This document shows, piece by piece, positions 34,395 through 42,947 of a DNA stretch of 64,000 nucleotides. A program made the position numbers and the translations under genes. The notes under the pieces are model-generated. The model had not been told where the DNA came from and searched no databases. It saw only the letters and a list, made by a program, of their open reading frames with translations. Location: NCBI RefSeq assembly GCF_900106745.1, contig NZ_FNNV01000001.1:1116001-1180000 (forward strand), read 5' to 3'. The DNA is from Paenibacillus sp. CF384. Lineage in GTDB: Bacteria > Bacillota > Bacilli > Paenibacillales > Paenibacillaceae. Positions within the stretch are counted from its first letter, which is position 1. Each line of letters begins with the position of its first letter.

Positions 34395-35234
34395 ATGAGA
34401 TCGATTACACAGGCTACTTGGCCTTCGGCCTTACACGATCCAAGCGGCCAGCGTGAGGTCGCCCAGAATGCGCACCGGACTTCCGGACGCGGTAAAACCA
34501 TGGTCATTGACAAAGGACTCGGACGTCATGCGTTCTCAGATCTGCTCGAAACAGCAGCTGGGTACATCGATTGCATCAAGCTGGGTTTCGGTACAGCCCC
34601 CCTCTATCCAACCGATCTGCTCTTGAGCAAGATCGAACTGGCCAAACGATGCGGACTTACGATCATGCCCGGTGGAACGCTGCTTGAGACCGCCGTGCAG
34701 CAGGAAGTTGTGCCTGCTTTCTTCCGAACGGTATGCCGACTCGGATTTAATGGAATCGAGGTTTCCGATGGTACCATCGAGCTCAGCCGCAAGCTCCGTA
34801 CGGATCTCATTAAAGAAGGTCTTGCCAACGGTCTGCATGTCGTTACCGAATACGGCAAGAAACTGTCCGGCTCACTTGTGGATGCCCAAGAATTAGTTGT
34901 AACAGCCGAGGCAGACTGGCAGGCCGGTGCCGCATTGGTCACGATTGAAGCGAGAGAATCGGGGATGGACGTGGGATTATTCGATCGTAACGGTGATTGC
35001 TCTCAAAGTGTGCTGGAAGCTGTCAGCCACTCCCTGGGCGATATTTCTCGCATCATGTGGGAAACGCCGTTGAAGCAGCAGCAAGTTCTGCTCCTGCAAA
35101 CGTTCGGCTCAGAAGTGAATTTAGGCAATATTCAACCTACGGAAGTAATGGCGCTGGAGACGATGCGCCGCGGACTCCGCTCAGATACGTTTCATTTTGG
35201 CGCTCGCGTTGAGCCGTTTATTTATATGATTTAA
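34395..35234 (+). CDS. comA: Phosphosulfolactate synthase
   Basis: ComA adds sulfite to phosphoenolpyruvate to give 2-phospho-3-sulfolactate. The 279-residue protein shows the TIM-barrel family's segments: MVIDKGLG, GYIDCIKLGFGT, MPGGTLLETAV, FNGIEVSDGTIEL, LVTIEARESG, and IMWETPLKQQQ. The ATG at 34395 is preferred since CGAGGAG lies 5-6 nt upstream. The next gene is the matching phosphatase. In Bacillus the same pair is linked to sulfolactate, a known abundant spore solute, and the position beside spoIIIA suits that role; this is inference. Confidence 0.88.
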   Translation: MRSITQATWPSALHDPSGQREVAQNAHRTSGRGKTMVIDKGLGRHAFSDLLETAAGYIDCIKLGFGTAPLYPTDLLLSKIELAKRCGLTIMPGGTLLETAVQQEVVPAFFRTVCRLGFNGIEVSDGTIELSRKLRTDLIKEGLANGLHVVTEYGKKLSGSLVDAQELVVTAEADWQAGAALVTIEARESGMDVGLFDRNGDCSQSVLEAVSHSLGDISRIMWETPLKQQQVLLLQTFGSEVNLGNIQPTEVMALETMRRGLRSDTFHFGARVEPFIYMI

Positions 35235-35263
35235 GGAAGCTTGGGAAGGATGTTGTTTCACGT

Positions 35264-35974
35264 ATGCATATCGAAGTGATTTCCAACGTCAACGAAGCGC
35301 AATCCGAACGCTTCACGCATCGGACAGCTATCGTCATTGATGTGCTGCGCGCGACGAGTACGATCGTTGCTGCGTTGGAAGCCGGGGCAGCCGGCATTGT
35401 GCCTGTCGAAACCGTCCTCGAAGCGAGGGCGCTGCAAAGCGGCGGCAATCTGATTGCGGGCGAACGCTTCTGCCGCAAAATTCCCGGCTTTGATCTGGGA
35501 AATTCCCCAGAGGAGTTCACTGCCGACAACGTACTCGGCCGCCGAATTGTATTAACGACAACGAATGGCACGCGTGCCATCCATAAAGCGATGCGAGCCG
35601 ATCATGTGCTTGTCGGTTCCCTCAATAATGCAGCAGCCTGTGCGCGTACGGCGCTGGAGCTGCGCCGCGATATTGTGCTGCTGTGCGCCGGAAGCCACGA
35701 TGAATTCGCGCTTGAGGACGGCTTATGCGCAGGCTTGCTTATTAGCGAGCTACAGCAGCTCAGCCCTGCTCCGCTTGAGATGAACGATATCGGCTCTGCC
35801 ATGCTCGGACTCTATAGGAGCGCCGGCGGCAAGATTCATGAGCTGCTTCAATCGTGCACGACAGGGAAACGACTGAACAAGAATGGCAGCGGTCGGGATA
35901 TTGAGCGCTGCAGCCAAGTGAATATAAGCGGAATCGTACCGAGGATGCAAGGCGATACGCTCGTCCAGAGCTGA
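35264..35974 (+). CDS. comB: 2-Phosphosulfolactate phosphatase
   Basis: The 236-residue magnesium-dependent phosphatase turns 2-phosphosulfolactate into sulfolactate. Conserved segments: AIVIDVLRATSTIVAAL (near 22-38), LTTTNGTRAIHKA (near 96-108), VLLCAGSHDEFALEDGLCAG (near 143, broken by aspartates). AAGGATG lies about 13 nt before the ATG. It begins 29 nt after comA, so the two form one operon. No ComC/ComD/ComE genes for coenzyme M follow, so sulfolactate is the likely end product. Confidence 0.88.
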   Translation: MHIEVISNVNEAQSERFTHRTAIVIDVLRATSTIVAALEAGAAGIVPVETVLEARALQSGGNLIAGERFCRKIPGFDLGNSPEEFTADNVLGRRIVLTTTNGTRAIHKAMRADHVLVGSLNNAAACARTALELRRDIVLLCAGSHDEFALEDGLCAGLLISELQQLSPAPLEMNDIGSAMLGLYRSAGGKIHELLQSCTTGKRLNKNGSGRDIERCSQVNISGIVPRMQGDTLVQS

Positions 35975-36082
35975 GCGAGGGAGATCTGACATAACCGGGA
36001 GGCTTGTTCCATACAATGGAGTATGGGCGCCTGCGCATGAGGCGCGAAGGCGGTGACATCCGAATTGAAGGAGTCTACAAGC

Positions 36083-36544
36083 ATGAGCGGGGAAGTCGTT
36101 CTTGTTCTTCTGATCGTTATCGGTTTAATCGGCCGATCGCCGATTATTTCAACCGCAGCCTGCGTGCTGCTGATCGTCAAGCTCGTCCATTTGGATCGAT
36201 TTCTCCCTACGATCGAACGCCGGGGACTCGAGCTTGGTTTGTTATTTCTGACGTTCAGCGTTCTCGTCCCATTCGCTTCCGAGCGGATCAATTCCAAGGA
36301 CATGATGAACGTCATCACCTCCTGGCCCGGCATCTTGGCACTGACCGGAGGCGCGATCGCCACCTATGTGAACGGTAAAGGCCTTGAAATGCTAAAGTTC
36401 GATCCTCAGCTTATCGTAGGCCTCGTGGTCGGATCCATCATTGGTATTGTGTTTCTGCGCGGCATACCGGTCGGACCTCTGATGGCCGCCGGAATAACGG
36501 CGATCTTGTTTAAGCTATTCAGCTTTATTGCGGATCGTTTCTAA
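36083..36544 (+). CDS. DUF441 family membrane protein
   Basis: The 153-residue protein has about four hydrophobic segments and matches the UPF0756/DUF441 family ([47 protein letters not shown]). Function is unknown. The ATG at 36083 has AAGGAG 10 nt upstream; ten open codons before it lack a ribosome site. It follows comB by about 110 nt and ends before a strong terminator shared with lysC. Confidence 0.88.
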   Translation: MSGEVVLVLLIVIGLIGRSPIISTAACVLLIVKLVHLDRFLPTIERRGLELGLLFLTFSVLVPFASERINSKDMMNVITSWPGILALTGGAIATYVNGKGLEMLKFDPQLIVGLVVGSIIGIVFLRGIPVGPLMAAGITAILFKLFSFIADRF

Positions 36545-36566
36545 GCGAGAAATCCAGTTCGGCAGC

Positions 36567-36607
36567 AAAAAGGACAGCAGCGCTCTATGGCGCTGCTGTC
36601 CTTTTTT
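36567..36607. terminator. Terminator between the DUF441 gene and lysC
   Basis: Arms AAAAGGACAGCAGCG and CGCTGCTGTCCTTTTTT pair fully around TCTATGG. T run on the plus strand and A run at the 5' side allow use by both convergent genes. Confidence 0.92.
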
Positions 36608-36623
36608 CGATCTGTCTAAACGC

Positions 36624-37877
36624 TTATCGTCTGTCTTGTGGTCCGCCAACAAATACTTGCTCAGCAGTGTCAAGTCCATATGCCGTATGAAGCGCACGGA
36701 TAACATCATGAACCGTATCGGCAGCAATAACAACCGATAACCGAATCTCGGATGTCGAAACCAGCTTGATGCTGATGCCCAGCTCGTAGATCGCTGCGAA
36801 CATTTTCGCGGCAACACCGGGGTTGCTGACCATGCCTGCGCCAACGATGGAGACTTTAACGAGATCCACTTCGGAGGTAACTTCACGGTACGGCACTTCG
36901 CCGCGGATGCTTTCTACGACTGCGATTGCTCTATCTTTATCGTTCAGGGAAACCGTGAATGCAAAGTCTGCTTTGCCGTCTTGGGTGCCGCTTTGAACGA
37001 TGATATCGACGTCAATGCCGCTAGAAGCAAGCGCGCCGAACACTTTAGCAAGTACGCCCGGAATATCTTCTACACCCAGAATGCTGATACGTGCTACGTT
37101 TTTGTCATAGGCGATGCCGCGAACGACCATCCCTTGTTCCATGACCGCTTCCTCCTTCACACTCGTGCCTTCATTTTGCGTAAAGCTAGAACGAACTACA
37201 AGACGCACATTATAATTTTTGGCATATTCTACTGCTCGTGGATGAAGCACGGCTGCGCCTAAATTTGCGAGCTCGAGCATTTCATCGTATGAAATCTCAT
37301 CCAATTTACGAGCAACTTTGACTACGCGCGGATCAGTAGAATAGATACCGTCGACATCCGTGTAAATTTCACAGACATCCGCTTTAATGGCAGCAGCCAG
37401 CGCTACGGCCGTCGTATCGGAACCGCCACGGCCAAGTGTCGTGATTTCGCCTTCAGAAGTGGAACCCTGGAAGCCTGCCACAATAACCGTATACCCATTG
37501 TCCAATGCAGCAAAAATACGATCCGGCTTAATATCCGTAATCCGTGCTTTCGCATGTACCGCTTCTGTCTCAATCCCTGCTTGCCAGCCTGTAAATGACA
37601 TGGCCTTATGCCCAATTGCATCAATGGCCATCGAAAGCAGCGCAACCGATATTTGTTCGCCTACCGTCAGCAGCATATCCATTTCGCGTGCGGGCGGGTT
37701 CGCGTTTAGGAGCTTGGATTGATCAATTAGATCATCGGTTGTATCTCCCATAGCGGAGACGACTACTACAACCTTATGACCGGCTTCCTTATAATCGGCG
37801 ATTCGCCTTGCAACCCGTTGCATCCGCTCTGTTGAGCCGACGGAGCTGCCGCCGAACTTCATTACTATCAACGACAC
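36624..37877 (-). CDS. lysC: Aspartate kinase
   Basis: The 417-residue enzyme phosphorylates aspartate, first step to lysine, diaminopimelate, methionine and threonine. Kinase domain about 1-245 begins IVMKFGGSSVGS and contains TTLGRGGSDTTAVALAA and CEIYTDVDGIYSTDPR; two ACT domains follow (about 265-410). Start is GTG at 37877 with GGGAG about 15 nt before it; ATG five codons later is an alternative. No lysine riboswitch was recognised in the 138 nt upstream. Which lysine/threonine feedback class it belongs to cannot be read from sequence. Confidence 0.94.
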   Translation of the reverse strand: MSLIVMKFGGSSVGSTERMQRVARRIADYKEAGHKVVVVVSAMGDTTDDLIDQSKLLNANPPAREMDMLLTVGEQISVALLSMAIDAIGHKAMSFTGWQAGIETEAVHAKARITDIKPDRIFAALDNGYTVIVAGFQGSTSEGEITTLGRGGSDTTAVALAAAIKADVCEIYTDVDGIYSTDPRVVKVARKLDEISYDEMLELANLGAAVLHPRAVEYAKNYNVRLVVRSSFTQNEGTSVKEEAVMEQGMVVRGIAYDKNVARISILGVEDIPGVLAKVFGALASSGIDVDIIVQSGTQDGKADFAFTVSLNDKDRAIAVVESIRGEVPYREVTSEVDLVKVSIVGAGMVSNPGVAAKMFAAIYELGISIKLVSTSEIRLSVVIAADTVHDVIRALHTAYGLDTAEQVFVGGPQDRR

Positions 37878-37972
37878 TTCTGATCCACTCCCAACGCAGT
37901 TCTAAGTGTAAAGTCTAATGTTCTTCATAAAACAAGATTATATCATATATAGGTAAGTTTGAATATGACAAA

Positions 37973-38004
37973 AAAGCCGTACGGCGCGAGGTCCGGACGG
38001 CTTT
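37973..38004 (-). terminator. Rho-independent terminator of efp
   Basis: Minus-strand AAAGCCGTCCGG pairs with the later CCGTACGGCTTT and is followed by TTTGTC. It lies 11 nt after the efp stop. Confidence 0.85.
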
Positions 38005-38015
38005 GCTGCTGGTTC

Positions 38016-38582
38016 TTATTGCTCTTTAGCACGGGAGATGTATTTGCCGTCGCGTGTATCGATCAGCAGGACATCGCCTTCGTTAATGAAGAGAGGAACT
38101 TGAACGTTAAGGCCAGTTTCACAAGTTGCATTCTTCGTAGCGCCTTGTGCTGTGTTCCCTTTAACGCCCGGTTCTGTTTCAGTAACCTTCAAATCAACCG
38201 TGTTCGGCAATTGGATACCGATGATTTCTGTGTTGTAGCTGGAGATGTTAACCGTCATGTTTTCTTTCAGGAAGTTAATTTCCCATTCCAGCTGCTTCTT
38301 ATCCAGCGTGAATTGGTCATACGTTTCGTTATCCATGAAAGAATACTCGGAACCGGAGTTGTACAGGTATTGAACCGCACGGTTCTCGATGTTTGCTTTA
38401 CCGATGTTCTCGCCTGCACGGAACGTTCTTTCCACTGTGTTGCCGTTTCTGAGGTTCTTCAGCTTCGAGCGAACGAATGCTGCGCCTTTACCCGGTTTAA
38501 CGTGTTGAAAATCAATAACTGTGAAGATATCGCCTTCTACCTCAACGGTTAGGCCTGTTTTAAAATCATTAACTGAAATCAC
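38016..38582 (-). CDS. efp: Elongation factor P
   Basis: EF-P relieves ribosome stalling on polyproline stretches. The 188-residue protein has the three beta-barrel domains of the family and the tip lysine Lys32 in [10 protein letters not shown]-terminal [16 protein letters not shown] and [11 protein letters not shown] are conserved. Start is GTG at 38582 with AGGAGGAA 6 nt upstream. It follows the M24 peptidase on the same strand. Bacillus-type EF-P is modified at this lysine with 5-aminopentanol; whether this one is cannot be seen. Confidence 0.97.
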   Translation of the reverse strand: MISVNDFKTGLTVEVEGDIFTVIDFQHVKPGKGAAFVRSKLKNLRNGNTVERTFRAGENIGKANIENRAVQYLYNSGSEYSFMDNETYDQFTLDKKQLEWEINFLKENMTVNISSYNTEIIGIQLPNTVDLKVTETEPGVKGNTAQGATKNATCETGLNVQVPLFINEGDVLLIDTRDGKYISRAKEQ

Positions 38583-38637
38583 TGCAATTCCTCCTGTACT
38601 GTAATAGGGAGTTTAAACTCTCACCTTTTTATAAAAC

Positions 38638-39717
38638 TCACGCCAAAGTGAACAATGTCTTCGGGGATGAGGTTAATAACGCATTTCCATCGGCGGTGAT
38701 GACAATATCGTCTTCGATCCGAACCCCGCCAAAACCAGGAATGTAAATGCCCGGCTCGACCGTAACGGTCATACCCGGTTCCAGAACGGTAGTTCCGCCC
38801 ACGGACAAACGAGGCGACTCGTGAATTTCCATTCCGAAGCCGTGGCCCGTTCCATGTCCGAATTTGTCGCCGTAGCCATGACGCGTAATAATGTCGCGCG
38901 CCAATGCATCCGCTTCACGTCCGGTCATGCCCGGTTTAATGCCTGCCAATGCAGCAAGCTGTGCTTCTAATACAATGTCATAGATCTCACGATGACGGTC
39001 AGTAGGTTTCCCTACCACGATCGTTCTCGTAAGGTCGGAGCAATAACCGTTAAATAAAGCGCCAAAATCAAGCTTCACAAACTCATTATTGCCAATTACG
39101 CGGTCACTTGCAACACCATGCGGCAGCGCGGAACGTTCTCCTGATGCTACGATGGTATCGAATGAAGACGATGTTGCGCCTCTGCTGCGCATAAACATTT
39201 CCATTTCGAGCGCTACTTCGCGTTCGCGCAGACCCGGCTTGATAAAGCCAAGAATATGCTTGAACGTTTCATCTGCAAGCGCGCAAGATTCGCGGATTAC
39301 GGCAAGCTCTGCTTCATCCTTGAACAGTCGCAAATCTTCAATGACACCGGAAGCCGGCGTCAATTCTATTGCAGTGCCAAGTGCTTCGTTCCAAGCGGTA
39401 TAGCTGCTGAATACGACGTGATCCTGTTCGAAAGCAAGCTTGCGAACTCCCGCGGAAGCGGCCAGATCCTTTACCGTATCAATCCACTTCGGTCCATGCT
39501 CGACAACCGTAAAGTCCGTTGCTTGCTCTGGAGCCTGTGTCATATAACGGAAATCAGTCAACAGCCAACTGTCTGAAGCGGTGATGAGCAGCACGCCTGA
39601 CGAGCCTGTAAATCCACTTATGTACCGACGGTTAACGGCACTCGTTACGAGAATGGCATCCACCTGCAGGGCAGGCAGCTTATCGCGTAAACCGGCTAAT
39701 CGTTTAGATGTCATGGA
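38638..39717 (-). CDS. Xaa-Pro aminopeptidase-like M24 peptidase (YqhT-like)
   Basis: The 359-residue protein has a creatinase N-terminal domain (about 1-128) and a pita-bread M24 domain with metal ligands in LDFGALFNGYCSDLTRT (Asp), GHGTGHGFGMEIHESP (His), TVEPGIY (Glu) and RIEDDIV (Glu). It removes N-terminal residues before proline. ATG 39717 has AAGGGTG just upstream and overlaps the end of aroQ by a few bases, so translation is coupled. aroQ, pepP, efp is the conserved Bacillus order. Confidence 0.92.
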   Translation of the reverse strand, partial: SMTSKRLAGLRDKLPALQVDAILVTSAVNRRYISGFTGSSGVLLITASDSWLLTDFRYMTQAPEQATDFTVVEHGPKWIDTVKDLAASAGVRKLAFEQDHVVFSSYTAWNEALGTAIELTPASGVIEDLRLFKDEAELAVIRESCALADETFKHILGFIKPGLREREVALEMEMFMRSRGATSSSFDTIVASGERSALPHGVASDRVIGNNEFVKLDFGALFNGYCSDLTRTIVVGKPTDRHREIYDIVLEAQLAALAGIKPGMTGREADALARDIITRHGYGDKFGHGTGHGFGMEIHESPRLSVGGTTVLEPGMTVTVEPGIYIPGFGGVRIEDDIVITADGNALLTSSPKTLFTLA

Positions 39718-39718
39718 A

Positions 39719-40171
39719 TCACCCTTTTTCATTATGCTGCTGTAAATGTTGAACTAGTGCGTTCAAGCCAAGCACATAGCTCTGTGCGCCAAAACCGGCA
39801 ATTTGACCGATGGCGACAGGCGCAATGACCGAAACATGGCGGAATGCTTCACGCTTATGAATATTCGAGATATGTACCTCTACAACAGGCAAGCCCACGC
39901 TGCTGATTGCATCGCGAATCGCATAGCTGTAATGAGTAAAAGCTCCCGGATTCATGACGATTCCATCCGCTTGGCCATATGCTTCATGAATGCGATCAAT
40001 GATCGCTCCCTCATGATTCGACTGAAAGAACGATACTTCCGCTCCAAGCGTATCTGCAGCATCCTTCACTAACGATTCGATTGCTTGCAGCGACATCGAG
40101 CCGTAAACTCCGGGTTCCCGGATGCCGAGCATGTTCAAATTCGGCCCATTTAGTACAAGTATTCTGGTCAT
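39719..40171 (-). CDS. aroQ: Type II 3-dehydroquinate dehydratase
   Basis: AroQ dehydrates 3-dehydroquinate in the shikimate pathway. The 150-residue protein shows [20 protein letters not shown] at its start, broken here by one residue from the ATG, then [28 protein letters not shown] and [16 protein letters not shown], all active-site segments. ATG 40171 follows GGGAGG; 14 upstream codons are dropped. It overlaps the following M24 peptidase start. Confidence 0.96.
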   Translation of the reverse strand: MTRILVLNGPNLNMLGIREPGVYGSMSLQAIESLVKDAADTLGAEVSFFQSNHEGAIIDRIHEAYGQADGIVMNPGAFTHYSYAIRDAISSVGLPVVEVHISNIHKREAFRHVSVIAPVAIGQIAGFGAQSYVLGLNALVQHLQQHNEKG

Positions 40172-40256
40172 GGAGAGTCCTCCCGGCGCATAGATCATTA
40201 GCCATTCTATCACAAAGACCTACCCTTTGAGAAGGGCTCTCCGGACCCGTGTACCG

Positions 40257-40781
40257 CTAGAGTGCGCCGGCCGGCTCTCTGGACGCTTCATCGGTAAATT
40301 CGAAGGCAATCGTATAGCCGATAAACAAGCCCCATAAGGTGAAGAAACAACCTTCCGTAATTAGCGTATCGTAGCCGATTTTGTTAACGGGATCCATCAT
40401 CTTCATAACAGGACCGATTGTCATAAACAGCAGGAGCCACCAGACTAAGCCATAGAACATCCCTGGCCATGGTCCCCCCAGCCTCCCGAGCAGCACCTTA
40501 TAGATGAAGGCAGCAATAATCGAAAACACGGTGAATGCCACTATACCTGTGAAGTGCCCCCATCCTGACTTAACGAAGGTCTGCTGGAAGAAAGGCTCAA
40601 TGAGAAACCCAGGCGTTACCTTTGTAAATTTGATCGCATAAAGCAGCCAGTGCAGCAAACCCCATATGATGCCCGCATAGAACCCCAACTTCAAACAATA
40701 GCTAAACGTATTCGTATGCGGTTTACCATTGTAATCACTCGAATTGTTGTGCTTTTTGCGTTCTGTAGTTACTTTCCGCAT
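40257..40781 (-). CDS. yqhR: YqhR-type membrane protein
   Basis: A 174-residue protein with four hydrophobic segments (about 30-50, 75-95, 105-122, 145-163) and a basic, polar N-terminus. It resembles YqhR, whose function is unknown and which lies beside aroQ in Bacillus. The segment GPWPGMFYGLVWWLLLF is typical. GGAGG precedes the ATG. It diverges from yqhQ. Confidence 0.8.
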   Translation of the reverse strand: MRKVTTERKKHNNSSDYNGKPHTNTFSYCLKLGFYAGIIWGLLHWLLYAIKFTKVTPGFLIEPFFQQTFVKSGWGHFTGIVAFTVFSIIAAFIYKVLLGRLGGPWPGMFYGLVWWLLLFMTIGPVMKMMDPVNKIGYDTLITEGCFFTLWGLFIGYTIAFEFTDEASREPAGAL

Positions 40782-40984
40782 CTGTCATGCGCCTCCTTCA
40801 AAATGGCTTGATCAAGTGAGTGTTTGGCGTTAGTATGTGCAATCGTTTCTGCCGCAAATCGGAACATTCGGCATTTCAGGGAATCGATGCTACTCGCAAT
40901 CGGAACGGGAATCAAGTACAATAAGGAGAGAATTCGAAATTATTCATAGACGCAAATGTCAAACTAAAGGATGGTGATTCGCCC

Positions 40985-41938
40985 TTGTCTCAAAGCACGC
41001 AAAATATTTATGGCGGACAAGCCGTCATTGAAGGAGTTATGTTTGCAGGAAGACATGCAAACGTGACTGCGGTTCGTCGTAAGAATAATGAAATCATTTT
41101 CTATGAAGTACCGCGCACGACAAAACCATGGATTCAGAAGCTCAAAAAAATACCGCTGCTCCGCGGCGTAGTCGCAATTCTCGAATCAAGCGCCAAAGGA
41201 TCGCAGCATTTAAATTTCTCGATGGAATCGTACGCGGAGGATGAGCTGGAAGAAACGAAAGACGGCGACAAGCCTGCAGCCAAGGAGAAGAGCGGCTGGA
41301 GCCTCAGCATGATTGTCGGGGTTGCGATCGCGGGGATCTTATCCTTCGTGTTCGGCAAGCTGATCTTCACTCTTGTACCGGCACTTCTTGAACAGTTGCT
41401 CTTCGAACGAGCTTTCGAGAATATAATATTACACAACCTTATCGAAGGATTTATCAAAATCTTGCTTCTGCTCTCTTATTTATATTTCATCTCGCTCACG
41501 CCGATCATCAAACGGTTGTTCCAGTATCACGGCGCGGAGCATAAAGTAATAAGCGCTTACGAAGCCGGAGCGGAGCTCACGGTTTCCAATGTACAACGAT
41601 TCACACGCTTGCATTACCGCTGCGGAAGCAGTTTCATCGTGTTCTCCGTATTGGTCGGCGTGATCGTATATTCGTTCTTCCACTGGGATTCCTTATGGGA
41701 ACGGATTTATCTTCGCATCCTGTTGTTGCCGGTTGTACTAGGCGCATCTTACGAAGCGCTTCGATTCACAAACGCGCTGCGGGATCTGCCTGTACTTCGT
41801 TTCCTCGGTTACCCAGGGCTGTGGCTTCAGAAGCTAACGACGAAAGAGCCTACGGATGAGCAAGTGGCCGTATCGATCGCTTCCTTCAATCGCATGCTGG
41901 AGCTGGACGGTCAGGTAGCCAAAACATCACAAGCCTAA
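40985..41938 (+). CDS. yqhQ: DUF1385 membrane protein (YqhQ)
   Basis: The 317-residue protein begins NIYGGQAVIEGVMFAGRH, the DUF1385 hallmark, and has four to five hydrophobic segments from about residue 105. HGAEHKVISAYEAGAEL (near 180) and TRLHYRCGSSFI are the conserved core and could hold a metal. Start is TTG at 40985 with AAGGATGG about 11 nt upstream. Function is unknown; the gene is widely kept among sporeformers. A 99-residue membrane orphan follows. Confidence 0.88.
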   Translation: MSQSTQNIYGGQAVIEGVMFAGRHANVTAVRRKNNEIIFYEVPRTTKPWIQKLKKIPLLRGVVAILESSAKGSQHLNFSMESYAEDELEETKDGDKPAAKEKSGWSLSMIVGVAIAGILSFVFGKLIFTLVPALLEQLLFERAFENIILHNLIEGFIKILLLLSYLYFISLTPIIKRLFQYHGAEHKVISAYEAGAELTVSNVQRFTRLHYRCGSSFIVFSVLVGVIVYSFFHWDSLWERIYLRILLLPVVLGASYEALRFTNALRDLPVLRFLGYPGLWLQKLTTKEPTDEQVAVSIASFNRMLELDGQVAKTSQA

Positions 41939-41970
41939 TAGTAAAGATTTGGGAAGGAAGGGTGAAGGTC

Positions 41971-42270
41971 ATGCCTCGTAAATTGAGCCTTCTGTCAGTC
42001 ATCATCCTAGCGCTTGTCGTCATCGGTATCATTAGCCAAACGATAAGCAATCCCTACCAGCTTATCATCCCGGTCGTCGTATTCGGTGCTATCTACTTGC
42101 TCTACAAATTCCCTCCGGGCGCCGCTGCAAGAGCGAAAGCCAAGCCGCGTTACAAGACCGGAGCGCGAAAGGACCAGCAGCAGGCAAGCAAGAGTAAAAC
42201 TCGTAAGAATATGCCGTTTCGCGTGATCGAAGGCGGCAAGGATGATGACAATTTACCTAAATATCATTAA
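41971..42270 (+). CDS. Small membrane protein of unknown function (99 aa)
   Basis: I do not recognise a family. Two hydrophobic segments (about 7-24 and 30-46) are followed by a basic tail rich in Lys, Arg, Ala and Gln, ending MPFRVIEGGKDDDNLPKYH. ATG 41971 is chosen since AAGGAAGG lies 9 nt upstream; a GTG three codons earlier is too close. It follows yqhQ by 32 nt and ends before a hairpin, so it is probably cotranscribed with yqhQ. The tail suggests RNA or membrane surface contact, which is speculation. Confidence 0.65.
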   Translation: MPRKLSLLSVIILALVVIGIISQTISNPYQLIIPVVVFGAIYLLYKFPPGAAARAKAKPRYKTGARKDQQQASKSKTRKNMPFRVIEGGKDDDNLPKYH

Positions 42271-42284
42271 GCTGCACCAATTAT

Positions 42285-42337
42285 AAGGGGCATCCCTAAG
42301 CGCCATGGCAATCATGACGGCTTGGAGATGCCCCTTT
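42285..42337. terminator. Terminator between the small membrane gene and mntR
   Basis: Outer arms AAGGGGCATC and GATGCCCCTT enclose a longer partly paired loop. On the plus strand TTGTTTT follows. The genes converge here. Confidence 0.75.
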
Positions 42338-42340
42338 GTT

Positions 42341-42763
42341 TTATTCGTTATTCAGATCCGCGTGCACGGCCTTGAAAGCTTCCATGCGCGATGGGTCGCG
42401 CCTGAAGTATTCGACCAGCGTTTCGATGCAGGTGATCGAATCCCAGCTCAAGTGATGTTCGATCCCTTCCACGTCTTTATAAATGTTCTCGTCTTGCACC
42501 CCTATAAGTGTCAGGAACGTTTCGAGCAAATGATGCCGCTCCACGAGACGTTTGCCCATTTTCTTCCCTTTATTGGTCAGCACCAGGCCGCGGTACTTCT
42601 CATAGATCAGATAGCTGTCTTTGTCCAGCTTCTGGATCATCTTCGTTACAGAAGAAGGATGAACTTCAAGTCCCTCCGCAATATCGGAGACCCTCGCGTA
42701 CCCTTTCTCGTCAATCAATTTATAAATTCGTTCTAAATAATCCTCCATACTCGGAGTAGGCAT
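42341..42763 (-). CDS. mntR: Manganese-responsive transcriptional regulator MntR
   Basis: A 140-residue DtxR-family repressor, very close to Bacillus MntR. Winged helix about 1-70 ([19 protein letters not shown]), dimerisation and metal domain 71-140 ([14 protein letters not shown]). Manganese ligands Asp8 and Glu11 are visible in MEDYLERIY, and the HHLL and EGIEHHLS histidines and glutamates complete the site. Mn-bound MntR represses manganese import. ATG 42763 has GGAGGAAA 6 nt upstream; five codons earlier lack one. No manganese transporter is in the window. Confidence 0.96.
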   Translation of the reverse strand: MPTPSMEDYLERIYKLIDEKGYARVSDIAEGLEVHPSSVTKMIQKLDKDSYLIYEKYRGLVLTNKGKKMGKRLVERHHLLETFLTLIGVQDENIYKDVEGIEHHLSWDSITCIETLVEYFRRDPSRMEAFKAVHADLNNE

Positions 42764-42947
42764 TCCACTTTCCTCCATTCACCGTCATCCTGTACGATAG
42801 GACCATCCTCGCATCACTCTTAGTATCATACACTGCCCGCCATATACGCCGCAACCTGTCGCACTTAACTTTCCATGTTTGCTTTGTGACGGATTTCATC
42901 AAACTAATGCTACCTTTCATCTGAATCCTAAGGAGGCATTACTCAAC

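Noticed and set aside
34395-35974. Coenzyme M biosynthesis
   Set aside because: Only comA and comB are present; without comC to comE the pair fits sulfolactate formation in a sporeformer better.
42829-42836. CATACACT, a perfect sigma-E -10 upstream of splB
   Set aside because: No sigma-E -35 lies 14-15 nt upstream, and splB is known as a forespore gene in Bacillus, so I do not call a promoter.
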